A stretch of 10,541 nt of DNA from Candidatus Poribacteria bacterium (GCA_002687025.1 NYZG01000274.1:1-10541); one strand, 5' to 3'; shown: positions 1 to 7,427, numbered from the stretch's first letter. Notes: a model not told the origin generated them from the sequence alone. A program made the numbers and translations.

Positions 1-435
1 CAGCAGGAACGCGACATCGTCGACCAGCTCATCGAGAAGACAGAATTCGACGTGCCGGACGCACTCGTCGAGGACCGGCAGCGAGATCTGCTTACACGCG
101 AATTCGAGCTGCGCCAACGCCGCGGCGACGACATGGCGGACACGGACATGGAGAAGCTCGTCGAAGACAGCAAGGAGGCCGCCGCCCGCACCGTGCGGGA
201 GGAATGGCTGCTCGACGAGATCGCCAGTATCGAGTCCATCGAAGCCGACGAGCAAGAAGTCGTGCAGCAGATCGGCCGTGACGCCGCCCAGGCCGGTATG
301 GACGCCGCCCAGTACGAGGCACAGGTCAGAGAGAACGACCGCTGGGACGGCTACGCGCGGTTCGTGCGCGACCGCCACGTGTTCGAACTCCTCATCGAAC
401 GCGCCTCTGAGAAGAGCGGCATCATCACCCCGTAA
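1..435 (+). CDS. tig: Trigger factor, C-terminal part (partial, 5' end outside window)
   Basis: The frame is open from base 1 to a TAA at 433-435, giving 144 residues of a C-terminus. Trigger factor is the ribosome-associated chaperone that binds nascent chains at the exit tunnel; this piece belongs to its helical C-terminal substrate-cradling domain. Visible family marks are the 'EFDVPDALVEDR' segment near the left edge, which follows the PPIase domain in the family, the stretch 'VREEWLLDEIASIESIE', and a charged helical tail ending 'RHVFELLIERASEKSGI'. The ribosome-binding and PPIase domains lie upstream of the window. It is followed after 16 bp by clpP and then clpX, the widespread tig-clpP-clpX order, which strongly supports the assignment. 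The product is rich in Asp, Glu and Arg and has no cysteine, as expected for a cytosolic helical chaperone. Confidence 0.93.
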   Translation, partial: QQERDIVDQLIEKTEFDVPDALVEDRQRDLLTREFELRQRRGDDMADTDMEKLVEDSKEAAARTVREEWLLDEIASIESIEADEQEVVQQIGRDAAQAGMDAAQYEAQVRENDRWDGYARFVRDRHVFELLIERASEKSGIITP

Positions 436-437
436 CC

Positions 438-444
438 GGGAAGG
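438..444 (+). promoter_or_regulatory. Ribosome binding site that decides the TTG start of clpP
   Basis: GGGAAGG lies 7 nt before a TTG codon at 452. No in-frame ATG or GTG lies nearby, and the nearest upstream in-frame ATG (278) is deep inside tig in another frame. The protein read from this TTG starts exactly where ClpP proteins usually start. Confidence 0.7.
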
Positions 445-451
445 CCCCTAC

Positions 452-1033
452 TTGGCCCTCATTCCGATTGTCGTCGAGCAGACGAACCGCGGGGAACGCG
501 CGTACGACATCTTCTCCCGCCTGCTCAAGGACCGCATAATCATCATCGGCACCCCCATAACCGACGACATGTCCAACGTCATCGTCGCGCAGATGCTCTT
601 CCTTGAAATGGAAGACCCCAACGCGGACATAACGCTGTACATCAACTCGCCGGGCGGCTCGATCACCGCCGGCCTCTCAATCTATGACACCATCCAGTTC
701 GTCAAGCCGGACGTACAGACGTGGTGCGTGGGCCAGGCGTACAGCATGGGCGCGGTGCTCCTCGCGGCAGGTACGCCGGGGAAGCGACACGCGCTCCCGC
801 ACTCATCAGTCCTGATCCATCAGCCGCTGGGTGGGGTGCGCGGCCAGGCGTCGGACATCAGCATCCACGCCGAGGAAATCCTCCGCGTCAAGCGGGAACT
901 CTACGACATCATGGCCCAGCACACCGGCCAGGATCCAGAGAAGATCGCGCTTGACTCTGACCGCGACAGGTTCATGACCGCGGAGCAGGCGAAGGAATAT
1001 GGCATCATCGACGAGATCATCCGACAGCGTTAG
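452..1033 (+). CDS. clpP: ATP-dependent Clp protease proteolytic subunit ClpP (TTG start)
   Basis: ClpP is the cytosolic serine peptidase that forms a double heptameric barrel and degrades proteins fed by ClpX or ClpA/C. Read from TTG 452 it has 193 residues and begins M-ALIPIVVEQTNRGERAYD, the usual mature N-terminus, with almost no propeptide. The catalytic triad is visible: Ser98 in 'CVGQAYSMGA', His123 in 'VLIHQP' and Asp172 in 'DRDRF'. The oxyanion segment 'NSPGGSI' (65-71) is present. The residue before the nucleophile is Tyr97, where most ClpPs have Ala. The gene sits 16 bp after tig and 14 bp before clpX, so the three are very probably cotranscribed. A longer reading from ATG 278 would overlap tig by 158 bp with a non-conserved leader and is rejected. 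Confidence 0.96.
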   Translation: MALIPIVVEQTNRGERAYDIFSRLLKDRIIIIGTPITDDMSNVIVAQMLFLEMEDPNADITLYINSPGGSITAGLSIYDTIQFVKPDVQTWCVGQAYSMGAVLLAAGTPGKRHALPHSSVLIHQPLGGVRGQASDISIHAEEILRVKRELYDIMAQHTGQDPEKIALDSDRDRFMTAEQAKEYGIIDEIIRQR

Positions 1034-1047
1034 CGAGGGGGGATGCC

Positions 1048-2319
1048 ATGCGTGAGGGCGACCTGTCGCGCTGCTCGTTCTGCGGCAAGACAGAACACGA
1101 AGTGCGGAAGCTCATCAAGGCCTACTACTCGCAAGAGGTGTACATCTGCGAGCTGTGCATTGATGTCTGCAACGAGATCATCGGTGAGGAGCTGTCCACC
1201 GACGGCGCCGAGGACAGCGATGACGAGCCGACCCTGGAGTTTCAACTTCTCCGGCCGGCTGAGATCAAGGATGTCCTCGACGAGTACGTCGTCGGCCAGG
1301 ATCAGGCCAAGAAGACCATCTCGGTCGCCGTGTACAACCACTACCGCCGCATCCAGGCCGAAGAGGCGGAGCCGGATGTCGAGCTCGACAAGAGCAATAT
1401 CCTCCTCCTGGGTCCCACGGGTACGGGCAAGACGCTCCTCGCTCAGACGCTCGCACGCACGCTGCAGGTGCCCTTCACAATCGCCGATGCGACGACTCTG
1501 ACCGAGGCGGGATACGTGGGCGAGGATGTCGAGAACATCATCCTCAAGCTCCTACAGGCATCCAACTACGACCCGCAGCGCGCGGAGGTCGGCATCGTCT
1601 ACATCGACGAAATCGACAAAATCGCACGGAAGTCCGAGAACCCGTCCATCACCCGGGACGTCTCCGGCGAAGGCGTGCAGCAGGCGCTGCTGAAGATACT
1701 CGAAGGCACCGTCGCCAACGTCCCGCCGCAGGGCGGGCGAAAGCATCCGCATCAGGAATTCATACAGGTCGACACGTCCCGCATACTGTTCATAGCCGGC
1801 GGGACGTTCACGGGCATTGAGAAGGCGGTGGAACAACGCCTCGGAAAGAAGTCGCTGGGCTTTGGCGCCGAGATCCGCGGCCAGCGAGACGAGGGCATCG
1901 GGGCCATACTGCAGCACGTCGAGCCACGGGACCTGACGAAGTTTGGGTTCATCCCGGAATTCATCGGCCGCCTGCCCGTCGTGGCGTCGCTGCACGAGCT
2001 CGACGAGGACGCGCTCGTGACGATCCTCACCGAGCCGCGGAACGCGCTCGTTCGGCAGTACCAGAAGTTCTTCGAATACGAGGGCGTGAAACTCACGATC
2101 CCGGAGGAAACTCTCAAGGTGATCGCCTGTGAGGCCGTCCGCCGCGAAACCGGCGCCCGTGGTCTGAGGTCGGTACTCGAGTCTGCCATGCTCGAGGTCA
2201 TGTACCACATCCCGTCGCTTGATGGCGTCCGCGAGTGCATCATCACGCCCGGCGTCGTCACCGGCGTTGACAAACCGGTCCTCGTCTACGACCATCGCAG
2301 CGAGGCCCTGTCGGCGTAA
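1048..2319 (+). CDS. clpX: ATP-dependent Clp protease ATP-binding subunit ClpX
   Basis: ClpX is the AAA+ unfoldase that recognises substrates, unfolds them and threads them into ClpP. The 423-residue length is normal for the family. Order of parts: an N-terminal zinc-binding domain with Cys9, Cys12, Cys34 and Cys37; Walker A GPTGTGKT at 122-129; pore-1 loop GYVGED at 155-160; Walker B IVYIDEID at 183-190; an 'RKH' pore loop at 231-233; LGF at 270-272 in the place of the ClpP-docking IGF loop; arginine finger Arg308 in 'EFIGR'; sensor-2 Arg371 in 'TGARGLRS'. The start at ATG 1048 is supported by the purine run GAGGGGGG at 1035-1042; an ATG at 1043 is out of frame. The intact docking loop and adjacent clpP indicate a working ClpXP pair. 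Confidence 0.97.
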   Translation: MREGDLSRCSFCGKTEHEVRKLIKAYYSQEVYICELCIDVCNEIIGEELSTDGAEDSDDEPTLEFQLLRPAEIKDVLDEYVVGQDQAKKTISVAVYNHYRRIQAEEAEPDVELDKSNILLLGPTGTGKTLLAQTLARTLQVPFTIADATTLTEAGYVGEDVENIILKLLQASNYDPQRAEVGIVYIDEIDKIARKSENPSITRDVSGEGVQQALLKILEGTVANVPPQGGRKHPHQEFIQVDTSRILFIAGGTFTGIEKAVEQRLGKKSLGFGAEIRGQRDEGIGAILQHVEPRDLTKFGFIPEFIGRLPVVASLHELDEDALVTILTEPRNALVRQYQKFFEYEGVKLTIPEETLKVIACEAVRRETGARGLRSVLESAMLEVMYHIPSLDGVRECIITPGVVTGVDKPVLVYDHRSEALSA

Positions 2320-2356
2320 ACACACAGACGTCCGCGCGAACGAGCGCTACTGAGCC

Positions 2357-3064
2357 ATGCGTGCGGAGGAGCGTAAGGTCGCCTACGTGAGCGACGTGCC
2401 AAGTTCGGATTCAGACGAAGCGAGACGCGTTCCGAATCCTACCGTAGAGCGACTGTCGGTGTACGCCCGGGTGCTGGCCTCGTTCGGGCAGGACGAGGGC
2501 GTGACGACATCCTCCAATGTCCTCGCCAAGCGAACCGGATTCAGCGCCGCCCAGATCAGGCGCGACCTCGCAGTATTCGGCCAGTTCGGAATGCGTGGCC
2601 GCGGCTACGATATCGCCTCCCTGCGCGCTCGCCTGGACGAAATCCTCGGCGTCCACATACCGCGTCGTGTCGCTCTCGTTGGCGCCGGCAACCTGGGCCT
2701 CGCGCTGATGGGATACACCGGGTTCCGCGAGCACAACTTCGACATCGTCGCCGCGTTCGACGTGGCGCCCGGGCGGGTTGGGGCCAAGGCGCCCGGTGGC
2801 GTGCCGATTCACCACCTTGACGACCTGCCGCATGTTGCCTCCGCCGAACGGGTCGAGATCGCGGTCCTGGCCGTGCCGGTGGCGGCGGCCCAGGCCACGC
2901 TGGACGCCGTCGCGAGAGCGGGGATTCAGGCCGTCCTGAATTTCGCCCCCAAGCGGCTGGAGCCCCCGGCGGGCGTCCGTCTGCGGAATGTCGATCTGTC
3001 GGTGGAGCTAGAGGCGCTGTCGTTCTATCTCGCGCACGAGTCGGACACCGCGGCAGACCGTTAG
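2357..3064 (+). CDS. rex: Redox-sensing transcriptional repressor Rex
   Basis: Rex is a homodimeric repressor that reads the NADH/NAD+ ratio: NADH binding releases it from operators at respiratory and fermentative genes. The 235-residue product has an N-terminal winged helix (about 26-90) with the family pattern 'PNPTVERLSVYARVL' and the recognition helix 'SAAQIRRDLAVFGQFG' (63-78). A Rossmann domain follows, with GAGNLG at 109-114, Asp135 in 'AAFDV' at the end of the second strand, and 'LNFAPKRL' (194-201). It ends with the domain-swapped helix 'VELEALSFYL' (216-225). The N-terminus is uncertain: ATG 2357 has only a weak upstream site, and an in-frame GTG at 2387 has AAGG (2375-2378) 8 nt before it; the first 20 or so residues are not conserved either way. 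It lies 37 bp after clpX and 134 bp before hemL. I saw no TTGTGA/TCACAA-type Rex operator in the neighbouring gaps. Confidence 0.93.
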   Translation: MRAEERKVAYVSDVPSSDSDEARRVPNPTVERLSVYARVLASFGQDEGVTTSSNVLAKRTGFSAAQIRRDLAVFGQFGMRGRGYDIASLRARLDEILGVHIPRRVALVGAGNLGLALMGYTGFREHNFDIVAAFDVAPGRVGAKAPGGVPIHHLDDLPHVASAERVEIAVLAVPVAAAQATLDAVARAGIQAVLNFAPKRLEPPAGVRLRNVDLSVELEALSFYLAHESDTAADR

Positions 3065-3081
3065 AGAATGGGCGGGGCCGC

Positions 3082-3111
3082 ATGGCATTCGCCGTGTCTT
3101 GGTGCTACTAT
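3082..3111 (+). promoter_or_regulatory. Possible sigma-70-type promoter for the hemL operon
   Basis: ATGGCA (3082-3087, 4 of 6 to TTGACA) and TACTAT (3106-3111, 4 of 6 to TATAAT) are spaced by 18 bp, in the only sizeable gap (134 bp) of the left two-thirds of the window. Transcription would start near 3118, giving a leader of about 80 nt. A small 5-bp hairpin (CCCCG 3114-3118 / CGGGG 3125-3129) lies at the start of that leader and has no T run, so it is not a terminator. The match is modest and could be chance. Confidence 0.3.
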
Positions 3112-3198
3112 CGCCCCGAGGCGACGGGGTTGCGGAGTCCGTCCCGCGTTGCTGCCGCCGCACACTGTCTGCCGACGCGCGGATGGAAGAGGAGACCG

Positions 3199-4497
3199 AT
3201 GTCACCACGTAGGACGGACGCGTCCGCGTCCCTATGGGAAGACGCTCAGAAGGTCATTCCCGGCGGCGTCAACAGTCCTGTGCGCGCATTCGGCGCCGTG
3301 GGTGGGACGCCCGTCTTCTTCGACCGCGGCGACGGGTCCAAGCTATACGACGTGGATGGCAACGCATACATCGACTTCGTCGGTTCGTGGGGCCCGCTGG
3401 TGCTGGGCCATTGCTCGCCTCCGGTGACTGAGGCCGTCTCGGCCGCGCTCGCGAAGGGCACGAGCTTCGGGGCCTCTACTGCGGCGGAAGTCGAGTTGGC
3501 GCGCCTGATTGTCGACGCCGTTCCATCCATTGAGCGCGTGCGCTTGGTGAATTCTGGAACCGAGGCCACCATGAGCGCGATCCGAGTCGCGCGCGGCTTC
3601 ACCGGGCGCGGCAAGATCATAAAAGCAACCGGCTGCTACCACGGCCACGCGGACCATCTGCTGGTCGAGGCCGGCTCAGGAGCCACAACCTTTGGTGTCC
3701 CGACGAGCTCTGGCGTGCCGGAGGAGTTCGCCGGGCAGACGCTCCTCGTCCCGTACAACGACGCGGACGCCGTGGCGGACGCCCTGAACCGCCATGGCGA
3801 CGACATCGCCTGCATGATCTTGGAACCCATTGCCGGGAACATGGGGCTCATACCGCCCAACGACGGCTACCTGAGCGACTTGCGGGATCTCACCGAGAAA
3901 CACGGCGCGCTCCTGATCTTCGACGAGGTGATGACCGGCTTCCGAGTCGCCTACGGCGGCGCGCAGGAGCGCTATGGCGTTACGCCTGACGTGACTTGCC
4001 TCGGCAAGATAGTCGGCGGCGGCCTCCCGGTCGGAGCCTACGGTGGCCGGAAGGACATCATGGCGTGCGTTGCGCCCGAGGGGCCGGTCTACCAGGCCGG
4101 GACGCTGTCGGGCAATCCCCTCGCCACTGCGGCCGGGATCGCCATGTTGCGGGAACTTGCCAGGGATGCAGTGTACGAACGCCTCGACCAGGCCGCCGCA
4201 GAGATCGCCGAAGGTTTCGCGCAAGCGGCCGACGCGGCCGGCGAGTCAGTTCACATTGCGCGTGTGGGGTCGATGGTCTGCATGTTTTTCGCGCGCGGCC
4301 CCATCACCAATTACGCCGACGCGACGACATCGGACACGGCGCGGTACGGCCGTTACTTCCACGCGCTGTTGGATCGGGGCGTGTACATGCCGCCATCCCA
4401 ATACGAGGTGTTCTTCATCTCGCTCGCGCACGGGCCGTCGGACGTTGCTGACACCATCGAGGCCATGCGCGAAGCGCTGACCGCATCCGCGACCTAG
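3199..4497 (+). CDS. hemL: Glutamate-1-semialdehyde 2,1-aminomutase
   Basis: This PLP enzyme converts glutamate-1-semialdehyde to 5-aminolevulinate, the last step of the C5 route to tetrapyrroles. The 432-residue length is typical. Seen in the sequence: 'VIPGGVNSPVRAFG' (19-32), the family signature; the PLP phosphate-site segment 'NSGTEA' (118-123); 'CYHGHADHLL' (146-155); 'FDEVMTGFR' (241-249), with Asp242 facing the PLP pyridine nitrogen; and Lys270 in 'CLGKIVGGGLPVGAYGG', the Schiff-base lysine. 'AGTLSGNPLA' (300-309) completes the site. The start at ATG 3199 is chosen because GAGGAG (3189-3194) precedes it and the conserved region begins right after; an in-frame ATG at 3082 would add 39 non-conserved residues. 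It is the first gene of a probable six-gene operon, and its stop overlaps the RBS of the next gene. Presence of HemL implies the glutamyl-tRNA (C5) route rather than the glycine (HemA/ALAS) route. Confidence 0.96.
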   Translation: MSPRRTDASASLWEDAQKVIPGGVNSPVRAFGAVGGTPVFFDRGDGSKLYDVDGNAYIDFVGSWGPLVLGHCSPPVTEAVSAALAKGTSFGASTAAEVELARLIVDAVPSIERVRLVNSGTEATMSAIRVARGFTGRGKIIKATGCYHGHADHLLVEAGSGATTFGVPTSSGVPEEFAGQTLLVPYNDADAVADALNRHGDDIACMILEPIAGNMGLIPPNDGYLSDLRDLTEKHGALLIFDEVMTGFRVAYGGAQERYGVTPDVTCLGKIVGGGLPVGAYGGRKDIMACVAPEGPVYQAGTLSGNPLATAAGIAMLRELARDAVYERLDQAAAEIAEGFAQAADAAGESVHIARVGSMVCMFFARGPITNYADATTSDTARYGRYFHALLDRGVYMPPSQYEVFFISLAHGPSDVADTIEAMREALTASAT

Positions 4498-4507
4498 GGA
4501 GACCCAC

Positions 4508-5485
4508 GTGGGGCTCACCGCCGTCTACGACATCTTGCGGAGCGACCTCGAGCAGGTCGAAGACCGACTCAGACAGCGCACCGTCAACCGCTACGAGTTT
4601 GTCGACCTCGCCGTGCGCCACGTTATAGAGGGCGGGGGCAAGCGTCTGCGACCCATGCTGTCGCTGCTGTCCGCCAAGGCGTGTGGGTATACAGGCAGCG
4701 CGATGTACGACCTAGCCGCGGCGATGGAGCTGATACACGTGGCGTCGCTCGTGCACGACGACGTCATCGACGAGGCCGCGCTACGCCGGAGCCGCGAGAC
4801 CTTGAACGTGCGGTTCGGCAACAAGGTGTCCGTGCTGGTAGGCGACTACATGCACGCCCGCGTGCTGGCGATCCTCGTAGGGTGCGGCGCGACGGAGCCG
4901 ATATACGCCGCGGTCGCCGACGCGACGCAGAGCATGTGCGAGGGCGAGGTAATACACGCCTACAAGGCGGACGACTTCGAAATTCAGGTCGACGACTACC
5001 TCAACATCATGGACCTCAAGACGGCCCGGCTGATCGCGTGCTCGTGCCGCGTGGGGGCGCTGCTTGCGGGCGCCGACCCGGACATCGTGGATGCCATGAG
5101 CGTGTACGGCAGCGCCGTGGGCGTCGCATTCCAGATCGTTGACGATGTCCTCGACCTGGTTGGCGAGGAGACGACATTCGGCAAGCCGACCCGCAACGAC
5201 CTACGCGAGGGCAAGCTCACGCTTCCCGTCATGCATGCGCGCGACAACTGTTCGCCGGTCGATCGCGAGAGACTCCGTGCGATGCTGCTGGCCGACGAGC
5301 GTGGGCCGGACGACGTTGAGTGGATTGTGAACCTCACCCAAAGGCACGGTGGCGTCGAACACGCGCTGCAGGCCGCGCGCGACCTGTCCGCCAAGGCTGC
5401 GACCGCAGCCCTTGCCGCGCCGGAATCCGGAGCCCGCGACGGGCTCCTCGAGCTCGCCACCGCGCTGGTCGAGCGTGACAACTAG
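4508..5485 (+). CDS. Long-chain all-trans polyprenyl diphosphate synthase
   Basis: This trans-isoprenyl diphosphate synthase adds isopentenyl diphosphate units to an allylic primer; the product is most likely a quinone side-chain precursor. The 325-residue protein has 'GGGKRLRP' (42-49), the first aspartate-rich motif DDVID (84-88) in 'VASLVHDDVIDEAALRR', and the second, DDVLD (212-216), in 'AFQIVDDVLD'. 'GKPTRNDLREGKLTLP' (225-240) follows the usual pattern. The residues four and five places before the first motif are Ser80 and Ala79. In this family small residues there leave room for long chains, so a hepta- to decaprenyl-type product is inferred rather than farnesyl or geranylgeranyl; chain length cannot be read exactly. 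The GTG start at 4508 is set by AGGGAGA (4496-4502), which overlaps the hemL stop, so translation of the two is probably coupled. IspB, HepT and SdsA are relatives; I give no symbol because the chain length is unknown. Confidence 0.9.
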   Translation: MGLTAVYDILRSDLEQVEDRLRQRTVNRYEFVDLAVRHVIEGGGKRLRPMLSLLSAKACGYTGSAMYDLAAAMELIHVASLVHDDVIDEAALRRSRETLNVRFGNKVSVLVGDYMHARVLAILVGCGATEPIYAAVADATQSMCEGEVIHAYKADDFEIQVDDYLNIMDLKTARLIACSCRVGALLAGADPDIVDAMSVYGSAVGVAFQIVDDVLDLVGEETTFGKPTRNDLREGKLTLPVMHARDNCSPVDRERLRAMLLADERGPDDVEWIVNLTQRHGGVEHALQAARDLSAKAATAALAAPESGARDGLLELATALVERDN

Positions 5486-5524
5486 CGGGCAATGGCACTC
5501 GTACGATCGCGGAGGCAACGAAGC

Positions 5525-6361
5525 ATGAAGCTGCTCGTGACTGGAGCCGCCGGACTCATAGGCGGCCACGTGTCGCGTGAGATGCTGGCGCGCGGGCACA
5601 CCGTACGCGGCTTCGACGCCCTAGAGGCGGACATCCCGGGCGTGGAGTGGATGCACGGGGATCTCCGCGACCTGGAACTGATGGAAGCCGCCGTCGACGG
5701 GATGGACGCCGTGTGCCATCTCGCTGCTATTCCCAACTCCCGGCCGCGTGAGCAGTGGCCGGATGTGGTGGATGTCAACTGGCGCGGCACGTACATCGTC
5801 ATGGAGGCGATGGCGCGTCGCGGTGTGCGACGCGTTGTCTTCGCCAGCAGCGCCTGCGTCCTCGGTGGCGTGTGCAACGTGAAGTACCGCCCGAAGCCGG
5901 CGTACCTGCCGTTCGATGAGGACTCCGTGGTGGAGACGGACGAGCCGTACAGTCTGTCGAAGATGGTCAACGAGCAGACGGCCCGCATGTTCCAGTTGCA
6001 CGGCCTGTTCGACACCGCCATCGCGATGCGCTTCTGGAATGTGCGCGACGCCGTCACGCGTGGCGTCGGCATTCTTCACGTTCCCAGCGTGCTGTTTGCA
6101 GCGGTTCACCCGCATGACGTGACGCAGGCGATCCGTCTGGCCCTGGAGAGCGATCTCGTAGGCTTCCACGCCTTCGCCGTCGCCGGAAAGAACCGATACA
6201 ACGCAGACGGCACACTCGAGACGGTGGAACAGACGCGCGAGTACATGCGCAAGGATGGGCTGGCCGGAATCGAGTTGCGAGACGGCTTCCCTGAGACTTT
6301 CCGGTCCTCCGCCTCGCACCGTCGCCTGACTGAGGCGCTGGGCTACGAGCCGCAATACTGA
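5525..6361 (+). CDS. NAD-dependent epimerase/dehydratase-like extended SDR
   Basis: This 278-residue protein is a short-chain dehydrogenase/reductase of the extended (epimerase) type. Its nucleotide fold opens at once, with GAAGLIG at 7-13 (GxxGxxG), Asp31 in 'RGFDALE' at the end of strand 2 (suggesting NAD(H) preference), 'GDLRD' (45-49) and 'CHLAAIP' (64-70). The catalytic set is Ser108/Ser109 in 'FASSACV' with Tyr142 and Lys146 in 'YSLSK'. The C-terminal substrate domain is short and lacks the usual 'R..NVYGP' form, reading 'RFWNVRDAVTRG' instead, then 'AVHPHDVTQAI'. I cannot name the substrate; nucleotide-sugar, sterol-like or uronate substrates are all possible in this family. ATG 5525 is chosen because GGAGG (5511-5515) lies 9 nt before it and the Rossmann strand follows directly; an ATG at 5492 would add 11 residues. 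It lies 39 bp after the polyprenyl synthase gene and 14 bp before the siroheme-type gene. Confidence 0.85.
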   Translation: MKLLVTGAAGLIGGHVSREMLARGHTVRGFDALEADIPGVEWMHGDLRDLELMEAAVDGMDAVCHLAAIPNSRPREQWPDVVDVNWRGTYIVMEAMARRGVRRVVFASSACVLGGVCNVKYRPKPAYLPFDEDSVVETDEPYSLSKMVNEQTARMFQLHGLFDTAIAMRFWNVRDAVTRGVGILHVPSVLFAAVHPHDVTQAIRLALESDLVGFHAFAVAGKNRYNADGTLETVEQTREYMRKDGLAGIELRDGFPETFRSSASHRRLTEALGYEPQY

Positions 6362-6375
6362 CCCTTGGGGCTGCG

Positions 6376-7017
6376 ATGTTCCCGGCCATGCTCCGTATGG
6401 ACGATGTCGACACGCTCGTCGTGGGTGGCGGCCCTGTTGCGGCGCGCAGGGCAGGAACTCTCGTCAAGCACGGCGCGCGCGTTTCTGTCGTCAGCCCATC
6501 GTTGTGTGACGACCTGCGGCGAATGGTCGACTCCGGGACGACGCGGTGGCACGCCCGTCCATATGAACGCGGCGATGCCGAGGGACGTCGGCTGGTCGTC
6601 GCGGCCACGGACTCATGCGAGACCAACGCGGCGATCGCCGACGCGGCCCGGGCCGCGGGAGCCTGGGTGAACGTTGCCGACGACGCGTCTCTGGGCGACC
6701 TGCACTTCCCGGCCGCGACGACGCGCGGCCGGCTCACCATCGCGGTTGCCACCGACGGCGTGAGCCCGCTCGTCTCGCGACGCATACGCGAGCGCGTCGA
6801 GACGGAATACGGCGACGAATTCGCGGGCCTGCTGGACCTACTCGCCGACGCCCGCGAGGAGGCCCGAGACCGCATCGACACGCAGCCGGCCCGACGACGC
6901 TTCTACGAGGACGTGCTCAATTCGGACGCCCGTGACAGCCTTCGCGCGGGCCGGCCCAACGACGCGCGTGCGCGCGTCAGCGAGATCCTGGCAGACCACG
7001 CCGGACGCCAAGCATGA
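6376..7017 (+). CDS. Precorrin-2 dehydrogenase / sirohydrochlorin ferrochelatase-type protein (SirC/Met8/CysG N-terminal family)
   Basis: Members of this family oxidise precorrin-2 to sirohydrochlorin with NAD+, and some also insert iron to make siroheme. The 213-residue protein has a Rossmann fold with 'VVGGGPVAARRAGTLVKHGA' (15-34), 'VVAATDSCETNAAI' (74-87) and 'WVNVADDASLGDLHFPA' (97-113), where Asp102/Asp103 match the catalytic aspartate region of CysG, and 'TIAVATDGVSPLVSRRIRE' (121-139). It ends without the C-terminal uroporphyrinogen methyltransferase domain that full-length CysG carries, so it resembles SirC or Met8; a separate methyltransferase would be needed elsewhere. By my alignment the CysG serine in 'AVSSGG' is Ala125 here. 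ATG 6376 has TTGGGG (6365-6370) 5 nt upstream. It shares an ATGA overlap with the next gene and a cluster with hemL, so a tetrapyrrole role fits. Whether it also chelates iron cannot be told from sequence. Confidence 0.87.
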   Translation: MFPAMLRMDDVDTLVVGGGPVAARRAGTLVKHGARVSVVSPSLCDDLRRMVDSGTTRWHARPYERGDAEGRRLVVAATDSCETNAAIADAARAAGAWVNVADDASLGDLHFPAATTRGRLTIAVATDGVSPLVSRRIRERVETEYGDEFAGLLDLLADAREEARDRIDTQPARRRFYEDVLNSDARDSLRAGRPNDARARVSEILADHAGRQA

Positions 7018-7427
7018 CCCGCCTCCAGGCCGTGCTCCTTGCCGTGGTAGTCGTGGTTGTCGGCCTCGTCGCCATGCCCCCGTACCTCGACATCCGCAAG
7101 GTGAACGGAGCGATCCTGGACCTTGAGATCATCGCCGACGCGGCCCTGCGGTACGAGTTCTCGACCGAGCGATCTTGCGTCACACCGCGCGCGCTGCTTG
7201 CGGACGACGGGGTGGCTGGGTGGCAAGGCCCCTACCTGGATTCCGACGCCGACTTGGTGACCCCTTGGGGCGGGCCGTACGTGTTCGACCTCGACCGACA
7301 CCTTGTGGGTATCGGCGCCGGAGACGCGACCGTCCCCGCGAAGTACCGGCTCGGAGGCGAAGCGGAGCTGGCGATGCCCATCGGTGAGGGCGCTTCATGG
7401 TGGCCCGCGCGTGCGGCTGGCTCCTGA
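7014..7427 (+). CDS. Small membrane-anchored GspG-like pseudopilin-domain protein
   Basis: The 137-residue product has one hydrophobic N-terminal helix (about 4-21, including six valines in a row) followed by a small soluble domain that should lie outside the membrane. 'LDLEIIADAALRYEF' (35-49) and 'GWQGPYLDSDADLVTPWGGPYVF' split as WQGPYL (70-75) and TPWGGPYVF (83-91) match the type II secretion major pseudopilin GspG pattern (ALE.Y...W.GPYL...DPWG.PY.Y). Unlike true pseudopilins it has no positively charged leader ending in Gly, no F-T-L-x-E after it, and no Glu at mature position 5, so processing by prepilin peptidase looks unlikely. One cysteine (Cys55) is present. Its ATG overlaps the upstream stop (ATGA), and its 3' end overlaps the prepilin peptidase gene by 17 nt, so it is translationally linked to both. 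Family assignment is by motif and context; function is unknown. Confidence 0.7.
   Translation: MTRLQAVLLAVVVVVVGLVAMPPYLDIRKVNGAILDLEIIADAALRYEFSTERSCVTPRALLADDGVAGWQGPYLDSDADLVTPWGGPYVFDLDRHLVGIGAGDATVPAKYRLGGEAELAMPIGEGASWWPARAAGS

Noticed and set aside
1552..2325. A 257-codon open frame on the minus strand across clpX
   Set aside because: It is a shadow of the unmistakable clpX frame, common in GC-rich DNA; its translation matches no family I know and has no ribosome site.
3114..3129. CCCCG/CGGGG hairpin as a terminator of rex
   Set aside because: The stem has only 5 bp and no T run follows.
3082..3198. A 39-residue N-terminal extension of HemL
   Set aside because: The extension is not conserved, and a good ribosome site (3189-3194) stands before ATG 3199 where family similarity begins.
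5201..5599. Minus-strand frame bridging the polyprenyl synthase and epimerase genes
   Set aside because: It is antisense to two well-supported genes, with no recognisable domain.
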